Assembly (NCBI GenBank): GCA_950295325.1
Contig: OX485803.1
Coordinates: forward strand, 18,910,001 to 18,974,000
Length of the DNA: 64,000 nucleotides
Reading direction: 5' to 3'
Origin: Polytrichum commune
Lineage: Eukaryota > Streptophyta > Polytrichopsida > Polytrichales > Polytrichaceae
The translations under genes were made by a program, and so were the position numbers. Positions 35,900 to 46,233 of this stretch are shown here, piece after piece. Under the pieces are notes generated by a model. The model worked only from the letters and a program-made list of their open reading frames with translations. It was not told the DNA's origin and ran no database searches. How positions within the stretch are numbered: position 1 is the stretch's first letter; every line of letters begins with the position of its first letter.

Positions 35900-38849
35900 T
35901 CAACAACTTGCTCGAGCAAATACCTCACCCGCTCCTAGAAAAGAAACCTGTACACACAAGGTGCAATCCTTTTGTATGCCGTGGTCGGGGAGCATGCTAT
36001 CATCTGGGAGCTTCTTACCTCCGTAGCACAACCACCAGGTCCTCACACATTGCACAAAACCTTTTCTTTTAAGAAGCAATTTAATGGAGTGGATGGTGGT
36101 GTCTGGTGTCACCATGATCGAATACGTCCGCCCTTCGAGAGACCGGATGAAGATGCTGAATTGCACTCCATGATCATAATACTCCTGCATTGAGCCTCCA
36201 ATGATCTTTCTTCTCTTAGATTCACTTTCTTCATGCTGCACAAGGACAATGCAGAGCTCAACAACTTTACATGCCAGAATTTGCATGAGGTGCAATCGGA
36301 AACCCTAGAGGAAGATGTCCTGTGGGTATATATAATGAGGATTTTACATTGTTTTTGATGCCAGTAGGGTATGGGTACTTGAAGGTGTAATTTTTTCTGG
36401 TTTTTTGGATACCATACGGGTCTATATACCATGCTGGAACCTTCTTACCTTGGTAGAATTGTCCTAGTACCAATGTGGTCTTAGGATGGTTATCAACCAA
36501 TGTTGGATTGGTATATAGGTGAATGCAGGGTATCAATAATAAACATCAATAATGGTATCAAAGACCCTACGTGTGGATATCAAAATTGCAATATCAGCAA
36601 ATATTGATTCTCGGTGCGTATGTGAAGGTGAGGGAATCTTTGTATACCAAGTTATTATTTGGGTTCATACAATTCTAAACCATATTGATACTAGGGCGAT
36701 TTTACTTAGGTATGAAAGTTCTTGCATAATATTTAGACCTGAATGGTATTAATAAAAAATAAATCCTTCAAATACCAGTAGCCTACTGGTATTGAAGAAA
36801 TGTGAAAACGTCATTACAGACACCCGAATGGTATCCAAAAAAGATGATACCAGCCCAACAGTAATATTAACCCAAATAATGACTCGGGTGTACAAAGGTT
36901 CTCTCATCTTATGATAGCCACAAAGTACCAGAATCTAACTGGTTTTACAATTCTGATACCACTCAGGTAGGCCTTTTAGTACAATTATTGACATTGTGTA
37001 TCAATACCATGCATTCACCTATATACCAGTCCAACAACATTCATTTGAATGAACTGCAAACTAACATGGACAAACTAAGAAAATGTCAAGAATGTGACTT
37101 ACATGAGCAAGTTTTCTCTTGAGGTTTTTGAACATGTCTTGGTACTTTTGCAGCATGGCACCAAGAAACTCTGGACAATGTGGAATCAAGGACTCGACAG
37201 CAGTCTCGACGGTTGTCTCCGACACTCTTTGCACATCAACCAACGCCCAAAGGTCTAGTGCCTCCTCTTGAGGAATAGATCCTGCGAACCTCGCCACAGC
37301 ATCATACAGCACATCGTGTCTCTCTCTCGCATTTGAAGGAACACATTGCGCCACTTGCTTGAACGTCTCTTTGAATTCTCGTGTCCAAAGATTTTTTTGC
37401 GCTCCTAACAACAGATACGCATCGATCAGTTGTGCCAATCGTTGCAACTCCTCTCGGGAAGCAAGGGCTCTTTCCAGTGCTGGTGAGAAAAGCTCCATGA
37501 TGATGTCCGGGCTTAAGTTCAGCATATCCTCCGCGTCGAGGTAAACGAGTTTCGTCGACATGCACTCCTTGATGTTCGATTTGCTCATTCTTGAGTGTTT
37601 GAGGAAAAAAGGAGTGAGAAGAAACACCAGTTTCTTCGGGTGCACTTGGTCGACCTGAACCTCACCTTGATGGAGCGATCGTTCAAGGCCTGCGGCGAGG
37701 AACAACATAATTGAGCATGCATTTGCGCTTGCCACACTGTCAGAAGTGACCATTGCACACCAATCCGCGGGCGTCTCACCACACCACACCGAATCTGCAA
37801 AGGTTACCGCGCGGTTCTCCAATTGTTGTAAGATATTGGCCACTACGTCAGGTCTCAGCTTTGTCAGCCCTAACAAGAGGTTTACTATTTCTTCGTTGTT
37901 GCTGTGGCCTGTTTGCTGTAAGCATTGCGCTTGGCTGGAGAGGCTGTTGATGAGCATAGGCTCAACCCAAGTGCGCACATTCTCATCACAATTTGCAACA
38001 CTTGACATGCTTGATAAGATTTTCAGAGCACTGTCTATGCTGCTTGTCCCTTCCCTATCTATGAATGCCTTGCAGTGCATGCACAGGTTGTTCTTTGCAA
38101 CATCCTGGACAATCCACAAACAGCTGATTAGATGGTTGGGAGCCACTTCTTAGGTCATAAAATCAAGATGAGGCACCCTTGGAAGTCGCAGCAGCTCCTA
38201 GAATCTGTTACAACAAAGACAGCATCTGAGCAAGACAACACTTGTAAATATCCATAATTGTGAAAACTTTTTGATGTGGAGATTTATGTTATCGCCTCTG
38301 TGCATCCAAGGAATTCTGCTAAAGAGAGTATAACAGCTGATTAGTGAAGGTTCTGTAAGATGGTTGGACGCCAGCTTTTAGACATCTAAATACATTAAAT
38401 CAAGAGGAGGAGACTTTGCGAGTTGCTGCAGCTCCTAAAATTTGTTGCAAACAGCACCTGAGCAAGACAACACTGTGAAAACCTTTTGATATAATAGAGA
38501 TATATATCACCTCTGTGCATCCGAGGAATTCGGCTGCAGCGAGGATAATGAAGACGTTCGTTGACGTGAGTGTCACCGGACGCTGATAGCAGAAGTCCAT
38601 AATAAACTCAAATGCCTTTTCCTTCCCCGGAAGCGCGGAAAGATCCATCTGCAGAGGCCATTCCTTCTTGCAACTTGCGAAAAAGTTCACAAAGTACAAA
38701 GATTTTGTATAAAACATCATGTAGTGACACTCATAGACATGTGTGTCTATGATCACCCTCATACCACACATTGCTCGATACCGTGTCCAGATGTACTCTG
38801 CCTGGAATGCGTCAGCTACGATGACCTGCTTTCTTTCTGTGTCTTCCAT
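35900..38849 (-). CDS. BTB-NPH3-family protein with C-terminal ubiquitin-like domain (predicted fusion)
   Basis: Predicted exons on the minus strand are 38849-38511, 38104-37103 and 36235-35900, about 558 aa, all junctions phase 0 with good GT-AG sites. Exon 1 carries a BTB/POZ domain: VIIDTHVYECHYMMFYTKS, KEKAFEFIMDFCYQRPVTLTSTN, LAAAEFLGCTE. Exon 2 resembles the NPH3 helical region, with LIDAYLLLGAQ and ERHDVLYDAVARFAGSIPQEE. BTB-NPH3 proteins serve as CUL3 ubiquitin-ligase adaptors. Exon 3 begins with a basic patch (ESKRRK) and encodes a ubiquitin-like fold: FSIFIRSLEGRTYSIMV, DTTIHSIKLLL, WWLCYGGKKLPDD, HGIQKDCTL; it lacks a C-terminal di-glycine, so it would not be a cleavable modifier. 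The start is uncertain: ATG at 38849 is the first in frame, but an upstream frame (MSDDLANIVEHVHGF, 38926-38880) would join it with a one-base shift. Domain calls are good; the fusion itself is inferred from splice phase only. Confidence 0.72.
36501..37036. mobile_element. Inverted-repeat element inside BTB gene intron 2, 536 bp
   Basis: The left end TGTTGGATTGGTATATAGGT pairs with the reverse complement of the right end (TGTTGGACTGGTATATAGGT) with one mismatch, and pairing continues through GAATGCA. The interior is full of short GGTATCA/TGATACC words. A related partial copy is at about 44210-44450, just upstream of the gluconokinase gene. No clear target duplication. It is not expected to affect the protein if spliced out. 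Confidence 0.65.
38115..38545. repeat. Tandem duplication (~215 bp) across the BTB exon 1/intron 1 border
   Basis: Two head-to-tail copies (about 38115-38330 and 38331-38545) share ACAGCTGATTAG, ATCAAGA, GAGCAAGACAACAC and CTCTGTGCATCC. The copy nearer exon 2 still encodes AEFLGCTE on the minus strand, but the splice donor GTGATA has become GCGATA. The duplicate is therefore a fossil exon end inside the intron. Confidence 0.7.
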
Positions 38850-38981
38850 AACTTCAAGCAATTCCAGGATGCTGACTACGGAAATCCATGCACATGCTCT
38901 ACAATGTTCGCCAAATCATCTGACATAGAAACTCTGCGTTTGTAGTTCAACTTGATTTTGCAAAACACAAAGTCTGAAAGT

Positions 38982-39008
38982 ACTCTCTCTCTCTCTCTCT
39001 CTCTCTCA
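38982..39008. repeat. (CT)n microsatellite upstream of BTB gene
   Basis: About 13 CT units directly upstream of the BTB gene's likely first exon. CT/GA tracts are common in plant 5' UTRs and promoters. Confidence 0.85.
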
Positions 39009-39930
39009 CCCATTTGCCACTCCAATGCCACCACACCAAACTTCAAACAAGGAAGCTGATGTATGAGAATTTCAAAAATCTTACATAACCACACAACTTA
39101 CATGAAATAATACAGACTTATTTACCTTGGACACATACTGGGTACATCTGCTGTTGCAGCACTTCTCCTTGCCCTGCTTGTGGTCATCATACTTCATGCT
39201 GCCCAATACCCATGAGACGTTATCCCCACTTCTAAGACTGTAGCAGCCTTACAATGTTCTGGATGAATAATGCATAAATCATGGGAGTGTTCATAGATAC
39301 TTGTAAGACTGGACATAGCAACTATGACATTCCAGAATCATGTACACAAAACATCAAAACCACTGGAGAAGCACACAGAGGTTGATTTTGAGAAGGATCC
39401 CCTAGAAGTTTCAAATTCGTCGATGAGCATTCGGACACCTCATCACTGGCACTCTGGACACAGTGGACATCTCGTTTTACCTCACATTGGCATCGAACTT
39501 GACAACACGCAAAGTCACTTATATGACTCCTTAAAGATATAGTTGTCTTGATTATACGCATAGACAATGATGATCCACTGCACAACAGAGCAAATGCACA
39601 TTGATCACAAAACTCGACATTTGATGAGCCAATATAATTACAGCGCCCGGACCAAAATCAGACGCTAACGCTAGCTACCAGATACCTACTGATTTCCACA
39701 TCTGTCTCTTAAGAAGGCTCAGAAATTGAGTCATCAAAGCATCAGCAGTTTCCGCAATTCTGAGCCAAATCCAAACCAGAACCAACGAACCGCATTCACG
39801 CTACCGGTAACCCACAGCTTGGTCCTCACTATACAATCCCAAACTCAAAACTCAACCTCCTCCGCCATCCAGAACCCTAACTTTAGCAGTACAGCACCTC
39901 TCGACCAACCCCCGCGGTCGGTGTGAGGGA

Positions 39931-41480
39931 ATTGAGTGGCCATGCGGTGCAGAATTGTGGAGGTCTGTGCTGCAATAATCTTCTTGTGTTCAGAAGAGTT
40001 TCTAATAAACTCCTCACAAATCCTCCGTGCCTACAGATAACTAGTGACAACCCTATGTGCAATAGAGAAATTTTGGCAATTGCTTATGAACAAGAAATGA
40101 AAAAGTTTTGGTGAACTGAATGATAGGGAGTGAACTCAAGCTGTCGCTGAGTCTCAAAAAGAAAAGTTCTTAGGACCTCATCCACAGTTCCAATTAACCC
40201 GATCAATCATTACCACATCATAATTGTGATCACAAATTCATTGCCTGTGAAGAAATTGAGTCGCCATGGCGCTTGTGCAGATGGAGCTCTGTGCTGCAAT
40301 CTTAGGTTAACAAGGGTTTCTTCCTCCCTCACACAATTCTCCATACCTACAGATAAGCAGTGACAAGAGAGAGGTCGGCAATTGCTTGTGCCCATGAGAA
40401 GGTTTTGGTGAACTGACAGGGAATAAATTCAAGCTATCTATTGAATTTCCGAATGCATTTTCCAGAATATAAATTCCCAAAATGCAATTAACCTCCGATC
40501 ATCATTACCACATCAGTATTGTGATTACAATTTCGTTGCCTGTTCGGAAGAAATTGAATTACCATGCCACTTGTGCAGATGGAGCTATGTGCTGCAACAA
40601 TCTTGGGTTAAGCACAGGGAGTTTCTATCTCCTTCTCAAAGCCTCCAGAACTATAGATAAGTAGTGGCAATCCTGTGTGCAAGAGAGGGATCGACAATTT
40701 CTTCTATGCACAAGAGAAGAGAAGAGAAGATTTCGGTGAAGTGACAGGAATTGAACACAAGCTGTCTACTCTCAGCATCTAAAAGACTTTTCCTTAGCTA
40801 GCAATTCGCAGAATCCACTTAACCTACTCCGATCAATCATCAGCCTTGTTGTGGTGACAATTTCATTGCTTGTCATGGAGAAATTGAATCACTATGTCAC
40901 TCGTGCAGATATGCTGCAACAATTTGGGCTGAGCAGGCTTTCTTTCTCCCTTACCACCCCTCTATACCTCCAAATAAGCAATGGCAACTCTGTGCAAGAG
41001 AGAGATCGGCAATCGCTTGTGCACAAGAAAAGAGAGCGTTTCGGTGGACTCATGGTATCTACTCTCAATCTCCAAAAGGCTTTTCCTTAGCTAGCTATTC
41101 ACAGAATCCACTTAACCTACTCCGATCAACCATCACCAACTCCTAGAATCGTGATTACTTGTCAGGAAGAAAGTGAATTACCATGTGGGTCACACTCTGT
41201 GCTGCAACAATCATGCGTTCACAAGGGTTTTTTCTCCCTCACAAATCCTCCATACCTACAGTGGAAATCCTGTGCGCAAGAGAGAAGTCGGCAATTGAGA
41301 AGCTTTTGGTGAAGTAACAGCTTGGGAGTGAATTGAAGCTAACCTATCTACTCTAAAAGTCTCAAAAAGACTACGCCTTTAGCCATCTACCGTAGCTATT
41401 CACAGAATGCACCTGACCTACCTACTCCGATCAATTATGATTCATCACCACATCAGTATTTGTGATCACAATTTCACTGC
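39931..41480. repeat. Tandem array, about five diverged units of ~290-330 bp
   Basis: Units begin near 39931, 40251, 40546, 40879 and 41168, each with a variant of GAAGAAATTGAATCACCATG, followed by CTGTGCTGCAA, TACCTACAGATAAGCAGTG, GAGAGATCGGCAATTGCTTG and, in most units, CCGATCAATCAT. A stray partial unit lies at 42634-42710. Units are diverged and carry no consistent reading frame, which suggests a small satellite rather than a gene. Confidence 0.75.
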
Positions 41481-41499
41481 TTCTAAGGTAGATGGGTCT

Positions 41500-41830
41500 T
41501 ACATGGTTTGTCAAAGATTTGTGACCGCTTGACCTCGGATATGAAATACACAATCAGTACAAAATGATTAGCAACTCCAGATCGAGGTTGTAGCCACTTT
41601 CCTCATGATTTTCGGAGCTCTTATGAATATCTCATTCATCTTCAAAGTGAAGATTCCCATCCTCATTAAGTGGTCATGTAGATGTCTCCAATTATGTTAA
41701 TAATTGAGCAAAGAATGGTTTCATATTTTGAGCGCGCGATCCAATCTCTTTAAGAAACATGTATGTTTGATATATGTTCTTGAAGCCACACCTCACCACA
41801 TACAACTCAAATATCTAGGAGTCCAATGAA
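41500..41830 (+). repeat. Dispersed ~330-bp repeat, copy
   Basis: Shows the marker words in order: TTTTCGGAGCTC-TATGAATATCT, CCTCATTAAGTGGTCA, AATTATGTTAATAATTGA, GATCCAATCTCTTT, CACCACATACAACTCAA. It starts right after the tandem array. Confidence 0.7.
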
Positions 41831-42359
41831 AATAAGTAACCGAATTAGGCACATCTACATCTACCTTAAGATATGTGGGCTTTGAAATAGAAATACAGAA
41901 AACAATGAAAACAAGCTAATTTGGCCAAAAAGAGCAGCTTGGATTTTGTGCAATATTTTCATAGATGGAGTAGAGAAAATGATGAGGAGTGCAAGTTGTT
42001 TCAAAATTTATTTCCATGGTAATAATTAGTTACATTTTTTCAAAGAGGCAAGTAAGTCAAACCTCCTACTTGTATACTAGAGCCTCCCTAATTTGAGCAA
42101 CGAATTATCCTACTTTGCATAAGAATGCACCCAAAATGGTTAACTTAATGGCACCCAAAAGTGATCTCAAGTGGTGTGAAACAGCACCTATCCAAATAAT
42201 CATTACATTCCACCTATCACTGCATCATTTTTGGTCCATCACTTTTACATTTAGCCATTTTGGGTCCACACAAGAATCATTCTACCCCTAGTCTAGTACA
42301 CTAGTAGTGGTCATTCATCATTTTCAAATTTTCTACCTTGAGAACAAACACCAACAACC

Positions 42360-42560
42360 TATGTTTAATTGAGATTGAACTATGAGCTCAATTTTTAGTT
42401 AACCATTCTAGGTTCAATAGTCAACATAATTGGGGGGACTTATATGACCATTTAATGGCACATGGCTATTCCCTTTGACAATGAATAAGATATTCATATG
42501 GGCTCCAAAACCCATGAAGAAAATGGCTATGGCCATAGTTTGAATTCGTCTATCACTCAC
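42360..42560 (-). repeat. Dispersed ~330-bp repeat, partial copy, inverted
   Basis: Reverse-orientation copy with TTAACCATTCTAGGTTCAAT, AACATAATTGGGGGGACT and ATGGGCTCC-AAAACCCATGAAG; the CACATG-side end is missing. Confidence 0.65.
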
Positions 42561-42791
42561 ATTAAATGCATGTTTAATGTCCTGCAAGAAATGTGTGCAA
42601 AGCCAAACGTGTATGTTTATGGCTCACTTATTTTGAAGAAATTGAATCACCATGTTACACACTTTGGAAATGAAGTTTTGTGTTGTAGGTAACTCTTGTC
42701 TTTCTTCTTTGCAATTCCTTGTTAACTGGGCCTAAGCTACAAAATAGGTAATGGATGTGAGAGCCCTACGAGTCAATGCCCAACTTATCAT

Positions 42792-43102
42792 AAAAAAATC
42801 AAACATCGACAAGATCTTGGCCGTTGGATTGGAGGGGTTGTTTTGGTAAGGGAATAAAGTGGGATGCTCCTTCTTCCTTTGGACTTTGGGCTTGGCCTAT
42901 GGAGGCTTCACACTAAGCTTATAGCTGTCCAAGTCGAGAGGCCGTGGGAGTTCATGGGCAAAGGTTTGGACTTTGCCGCTTGGCCTCTTTAAAGCTTCAC
43001 ACTATGCCTGGCCGAAGGCCCCAATTCCTTTGCTTTATTGGCTATTATTGGCCTTTAATCCCATGGCCTCTCGACTTGGACGGCCATAGTGTGAAACGGC
43101 CC
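42792..43102. mobile_element. Tourist-like element, truncated, relative of 18043-18877
   Basis: The right end CCATAGTGTGAAACGGCCC is followed by TTA. The sequence 42792-42905 is the inverted equivalent of about 18270-18375 (AAGATCTTGGCCGTTGGATT; TTTGGACTTTGGGCTTGGCC). The left terminal repeat is absent, so the copy is truncated. Several internal GAGAGGCC and CTTCACACTA words repeat in both orientations. Confidence 0.6.
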
Positions 43103-43331
43103 TTATGCTCCCATCCACCTAAGCTTGTGGCCCCACATTCCTATTCTATAAAATCGAGGGGAAGCAACAATCTAGGGCTCATACAGTCCAATTTAGTGTT
43201 CTTTTGGTAGAGGCCTGAGCCTTGGGCAGGCCTTTCAGAAATTCTGGGGCGCCCTCGCGGGCACCGCAGGGGGGTTGGAAATAGTTTTCAACCAGCAATT
43301 GACGCGTCTCGGTTTCACCTCATTAACTGCG

Positions 43332-43647
43332 TCATTGCCCCAAGCGCAAAGATGCGTTAGTGGTATCCTCCTTCTCTTCATATACGGAGATGACCCACTC
43401 CTGCCGCCGATCGATAGGGGATAATTTCCCCTTCCACTTCCCATCCATTTCCTTAACCCTTTCCATCCCCAACCCAAGGAAGTAAAGCACATGCTCTGAA
43501 TCAGCTTCGTCCTTCTGCTTGGGATTGAATATGCTGCTCCGCAACGTCGTCGAAGTCCTCGGTCTTCTACTCCTCTCGAATGCCTTGGGAGGGAATGGGG
43601 ATGCATGTGTAGTGGAGACGTGTATTAGGCAGCAGCTGTGGTTAAGG
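43332..43647 (-). CDS. Unidentified open frame, possible gene fragment
   Basis: On the minus strand an uninterrupted frame of about 105 codons ends at 43332, with a protein-like composition (NPKQKDEADSEHVLYFLG, then EWVISVYEEKEDTTNAS). There is no good ATG at its start, the region is GC-rich relative to its surroundings, and it lies next to a truncated MITE. It could be a captured exon fragment or a real exon of an unmodelled gene. I recognise no family. Confidence 0.25.
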
Positions 43648-44627
43648 ATTCAATGTGGACAGCCACGCAGGGGATGCTTCTCGGTACGGTTTTCAACTTT
43701 CCTAGCTGCTAAGTTGTGGTTTGTGAGGGTTGTGTAATTTGCAGTTGGGTTTCGGTGATCTGCTGTCCTCATTGTTTCTGGGGTCTTGGGAAACAGCGTG
43801 AATGCATGTGTCAGTGTGATGTGGAGTGTTACATTTGTAGCTTGGGTAGTAGTAATGGTGTATCCTATCGAGTCGGACAGGTGATGCTATGTGGGTGGAG
43901 TTTTAGGTTTTCAATTAGTTTCTGGGGTTTGTTAAGGTCGACGTGTCTGAATCCAACATAGGAAAAATCTGGACACCACCAAAAATACATTTGTTTAAAA
44001 CAGATTGGGCTCCGTGCTCGAAATATATCATAAGCATTGAATCGTGAACGTGAACGTGATTGGGGGCACATACATGACTGCTTAATGAGCATGAGAATTT
44101 TCACTTTGATAGTTAATAAGATGTTCATATGAGCTCCGAAAATTATGAGGAATGTGGATACTGGCACGATTTGGATTTGCTAATCATCTCTTGCGCTAAT
44201 TGCATGTTTTTAATACCACTTGGGTATCATCCAAGAACCTTCTTACCTAGGTAAAATTGCCTTAGTATCAATTTGGTAATATGATGGTATTGACCCAATT
44301 AATAACCTACGTATACAAAGATTCTCTAATCTAGTGATAGCCACCAAGTATCGACATCTGACTGTTATTACAATTTTGATGCCAGTGGGGAGGGTTCTTT
44401 GATACCATGCATGCACCTGTATTCCAGCACAACTTTGGTAATCACAACTTCTTCTACCGGTGGGCTTGTCAATCTTACCTCAGGAAGTTGAGTGCAATTG
44501 CGGCGGCTGCAGCGACCATAATGATGGGATTCACTGAGTCTGATAACTTTTAAAGGTGGATTGGGCTGATGCTGTAACTTGAGGAGAACAATTGCACTAA
44601 ATTGTTCTGGAGTTCGGGCTTTCCAAG

Positions 44628-46233
44628 ATGGGGGCAGGGCAGGCTGTTGTCATCATGGGTATCTCGGGTGCCGGCAAGTCGTAAGTTCACATCCTGATTT
44701 TACCCACCCACTAGATAGGCAACGTTAGGTATTCTCTACTTTCTTAGTCTTCTTCATTGGGGCTTTTGTCAACTGATTCTCCAACTTTTTTTTTGTGGTT
44801 ACTGAATCACTGTGTGTTCTGTGATGGTACTTACATGTTGCACAGAACTGTGGGGGAGCTCCTTGCAACAAAAGCCCACTGCAAGTTCTACGATGCGGAT
44901 AATTTCCATTCTTCTGCCAACAAAGGTGCACAACCAACCATTCACAATATGCACTTCATTTCTTCTAATAATGCCAGAGCTTACGAGCATTTCAGAAAGC
45001 AACCTCTGTTCTCCTTAACAGGTGCAGATCCTCTAGAGTTATGGTCTTGGGTTTTACATGGTATTTGCACTTCCAGAAATTGGGTGTCACCAATACCCAA
45101 TTCCTACCAACCGCTCTACTTTCAAAAGAGGGCCCCCTTAATAATCTTTAGTTATTATTTAGAGAAAGAAAATTCTGTAAAGGTGCCACATCATTGGAAA
45201 AAGATGACTACATAAGCTTATAGTTTAACAAATACAAGTATTATCTGCCTTCCCTATTTTGGGTTAAAGTTGATCTGTTGAGTTTGTTGCATTTGTGAGA
45301 AACTGCAGAGAAGATGAAGAATGGGGTTGCACTAACTGATGAAGACCGCATGCCGTGGTTGGAAGCACTGCGAGACCTGTTGATAGACCATGTTCTAAGA
45401 GGGGAATGCACCGTGTTGGCATGCTCGGCGCTCAAACCAAAGTATAGGGAGTTTCTTCGAACTGCCGACTTTGAGTTCCAGCCACAGGCTACGGCAGCAT
45501 CCAACGGTGGGGCAACTCAAGTTTTATAATAAGCAATTTACTTTCTTCTATTATGAATGTTTTCTTTTATAAGTACCTCAATCAACACGGTTTGCAAGTG
45601 TCAAGTCGAAGTACGGTTTGCAACACAATTTCCAGGCTGCCCAACGCAACATCTGAACTATCAGTCGCATTGGTGACCCCACTCTAAGTATGTTGATCTT
45701 GTTGGAAAAAGTTCAGAAGGATGATCCTGATGAGATCTTATTCGACATGGTTTGACCTCCACATTCACTGGGGGTATTGAATAATACAGGAACAATAGGA
45801 GGATTTAGTATGCATGGGTCGTATGATATGATCATCTGGGATGTTCATAAATATCGTTGAATCGCATACCTTATAAGAACAACCTCGTGCTTTATTCTGA
45901 GCTTAGTATAAGTTGCCAGAGCCTCATTTTGCTGATGCCCCTGCTTATTGTATGTGAGCTGTCCCCTCAGGTGGTGGCGTTCAAAACGAAAGTAGTCGGA
46001 GGAGTTTGAATTCCAATCTTGTGTTTGTGTATTTGAACGCGACCGCGGAGCTGCTTTCTGCACGCTTGATTGCGAGGGAAATCACAGGGACGCACTTCAT
46101 GCCCGCAGTTTTGCTGCAATCGCAAATCGACGCGTTGAAGCTCGAGGAAGGTGAGGACGATATATTGGAAATGGATGCAAGCATGACTCCTTCCGAAATT
46201 GTGGAAGGTATTCGGAGGAAGTTGAGTTTTTGA
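44628..46233 (+). CDS. Gluconokinase (EC 2.7.1.12)
   Basis: Phosphorylates D-gluconate to 6-phosphogluconate with ATP, feeding the oxidative pentose-phosphate pathway. Exons are 44628-44680, 44846-44925, 45309-45506 and 45971-46233, totalling 197 aa with consistent phases. The P-loop GISGAGKS is split by intron 1 between the K and S codons. Next come KFYDADNFHS, EDRMPWLEALRDLL, the substrate-side CSALKPKYREFLR, VFVYLNAT (strand) and THFMPAVLLQSQIDALE-like THFMPAVLLQSQIDALK, all hallmarks of the GntK/IdnK family. Length is slightly above the usual 170-190 aa because of a loop between LRTADFEF and NLVFVYL that spans intron 3; the exact intron 3 donor (45507) is the least certain junction. No transit peptide is visible, so a cytosolic protein is likely. 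Confidence 0.93.

Noticed and set aside
37746-38153. 135-codon plus-strand ORF over the BTB gene
   Set aside because: Antisense shadow of the NPH3-like exon.
39931-41480. CRISPR-like or gene-family array
   Set aside because: Units are ~300 bp, diverged throughout, without conserved repeats separated by unique spacers, and without a shared reading frame.
44757-45215. 152-codon plus-strand ORF in the gluconokinase gene
   Set aside because: It reads exon 2 in the wrong frame and runs through an intron; the spliced gluconokinase frame explains the conserved sequence.
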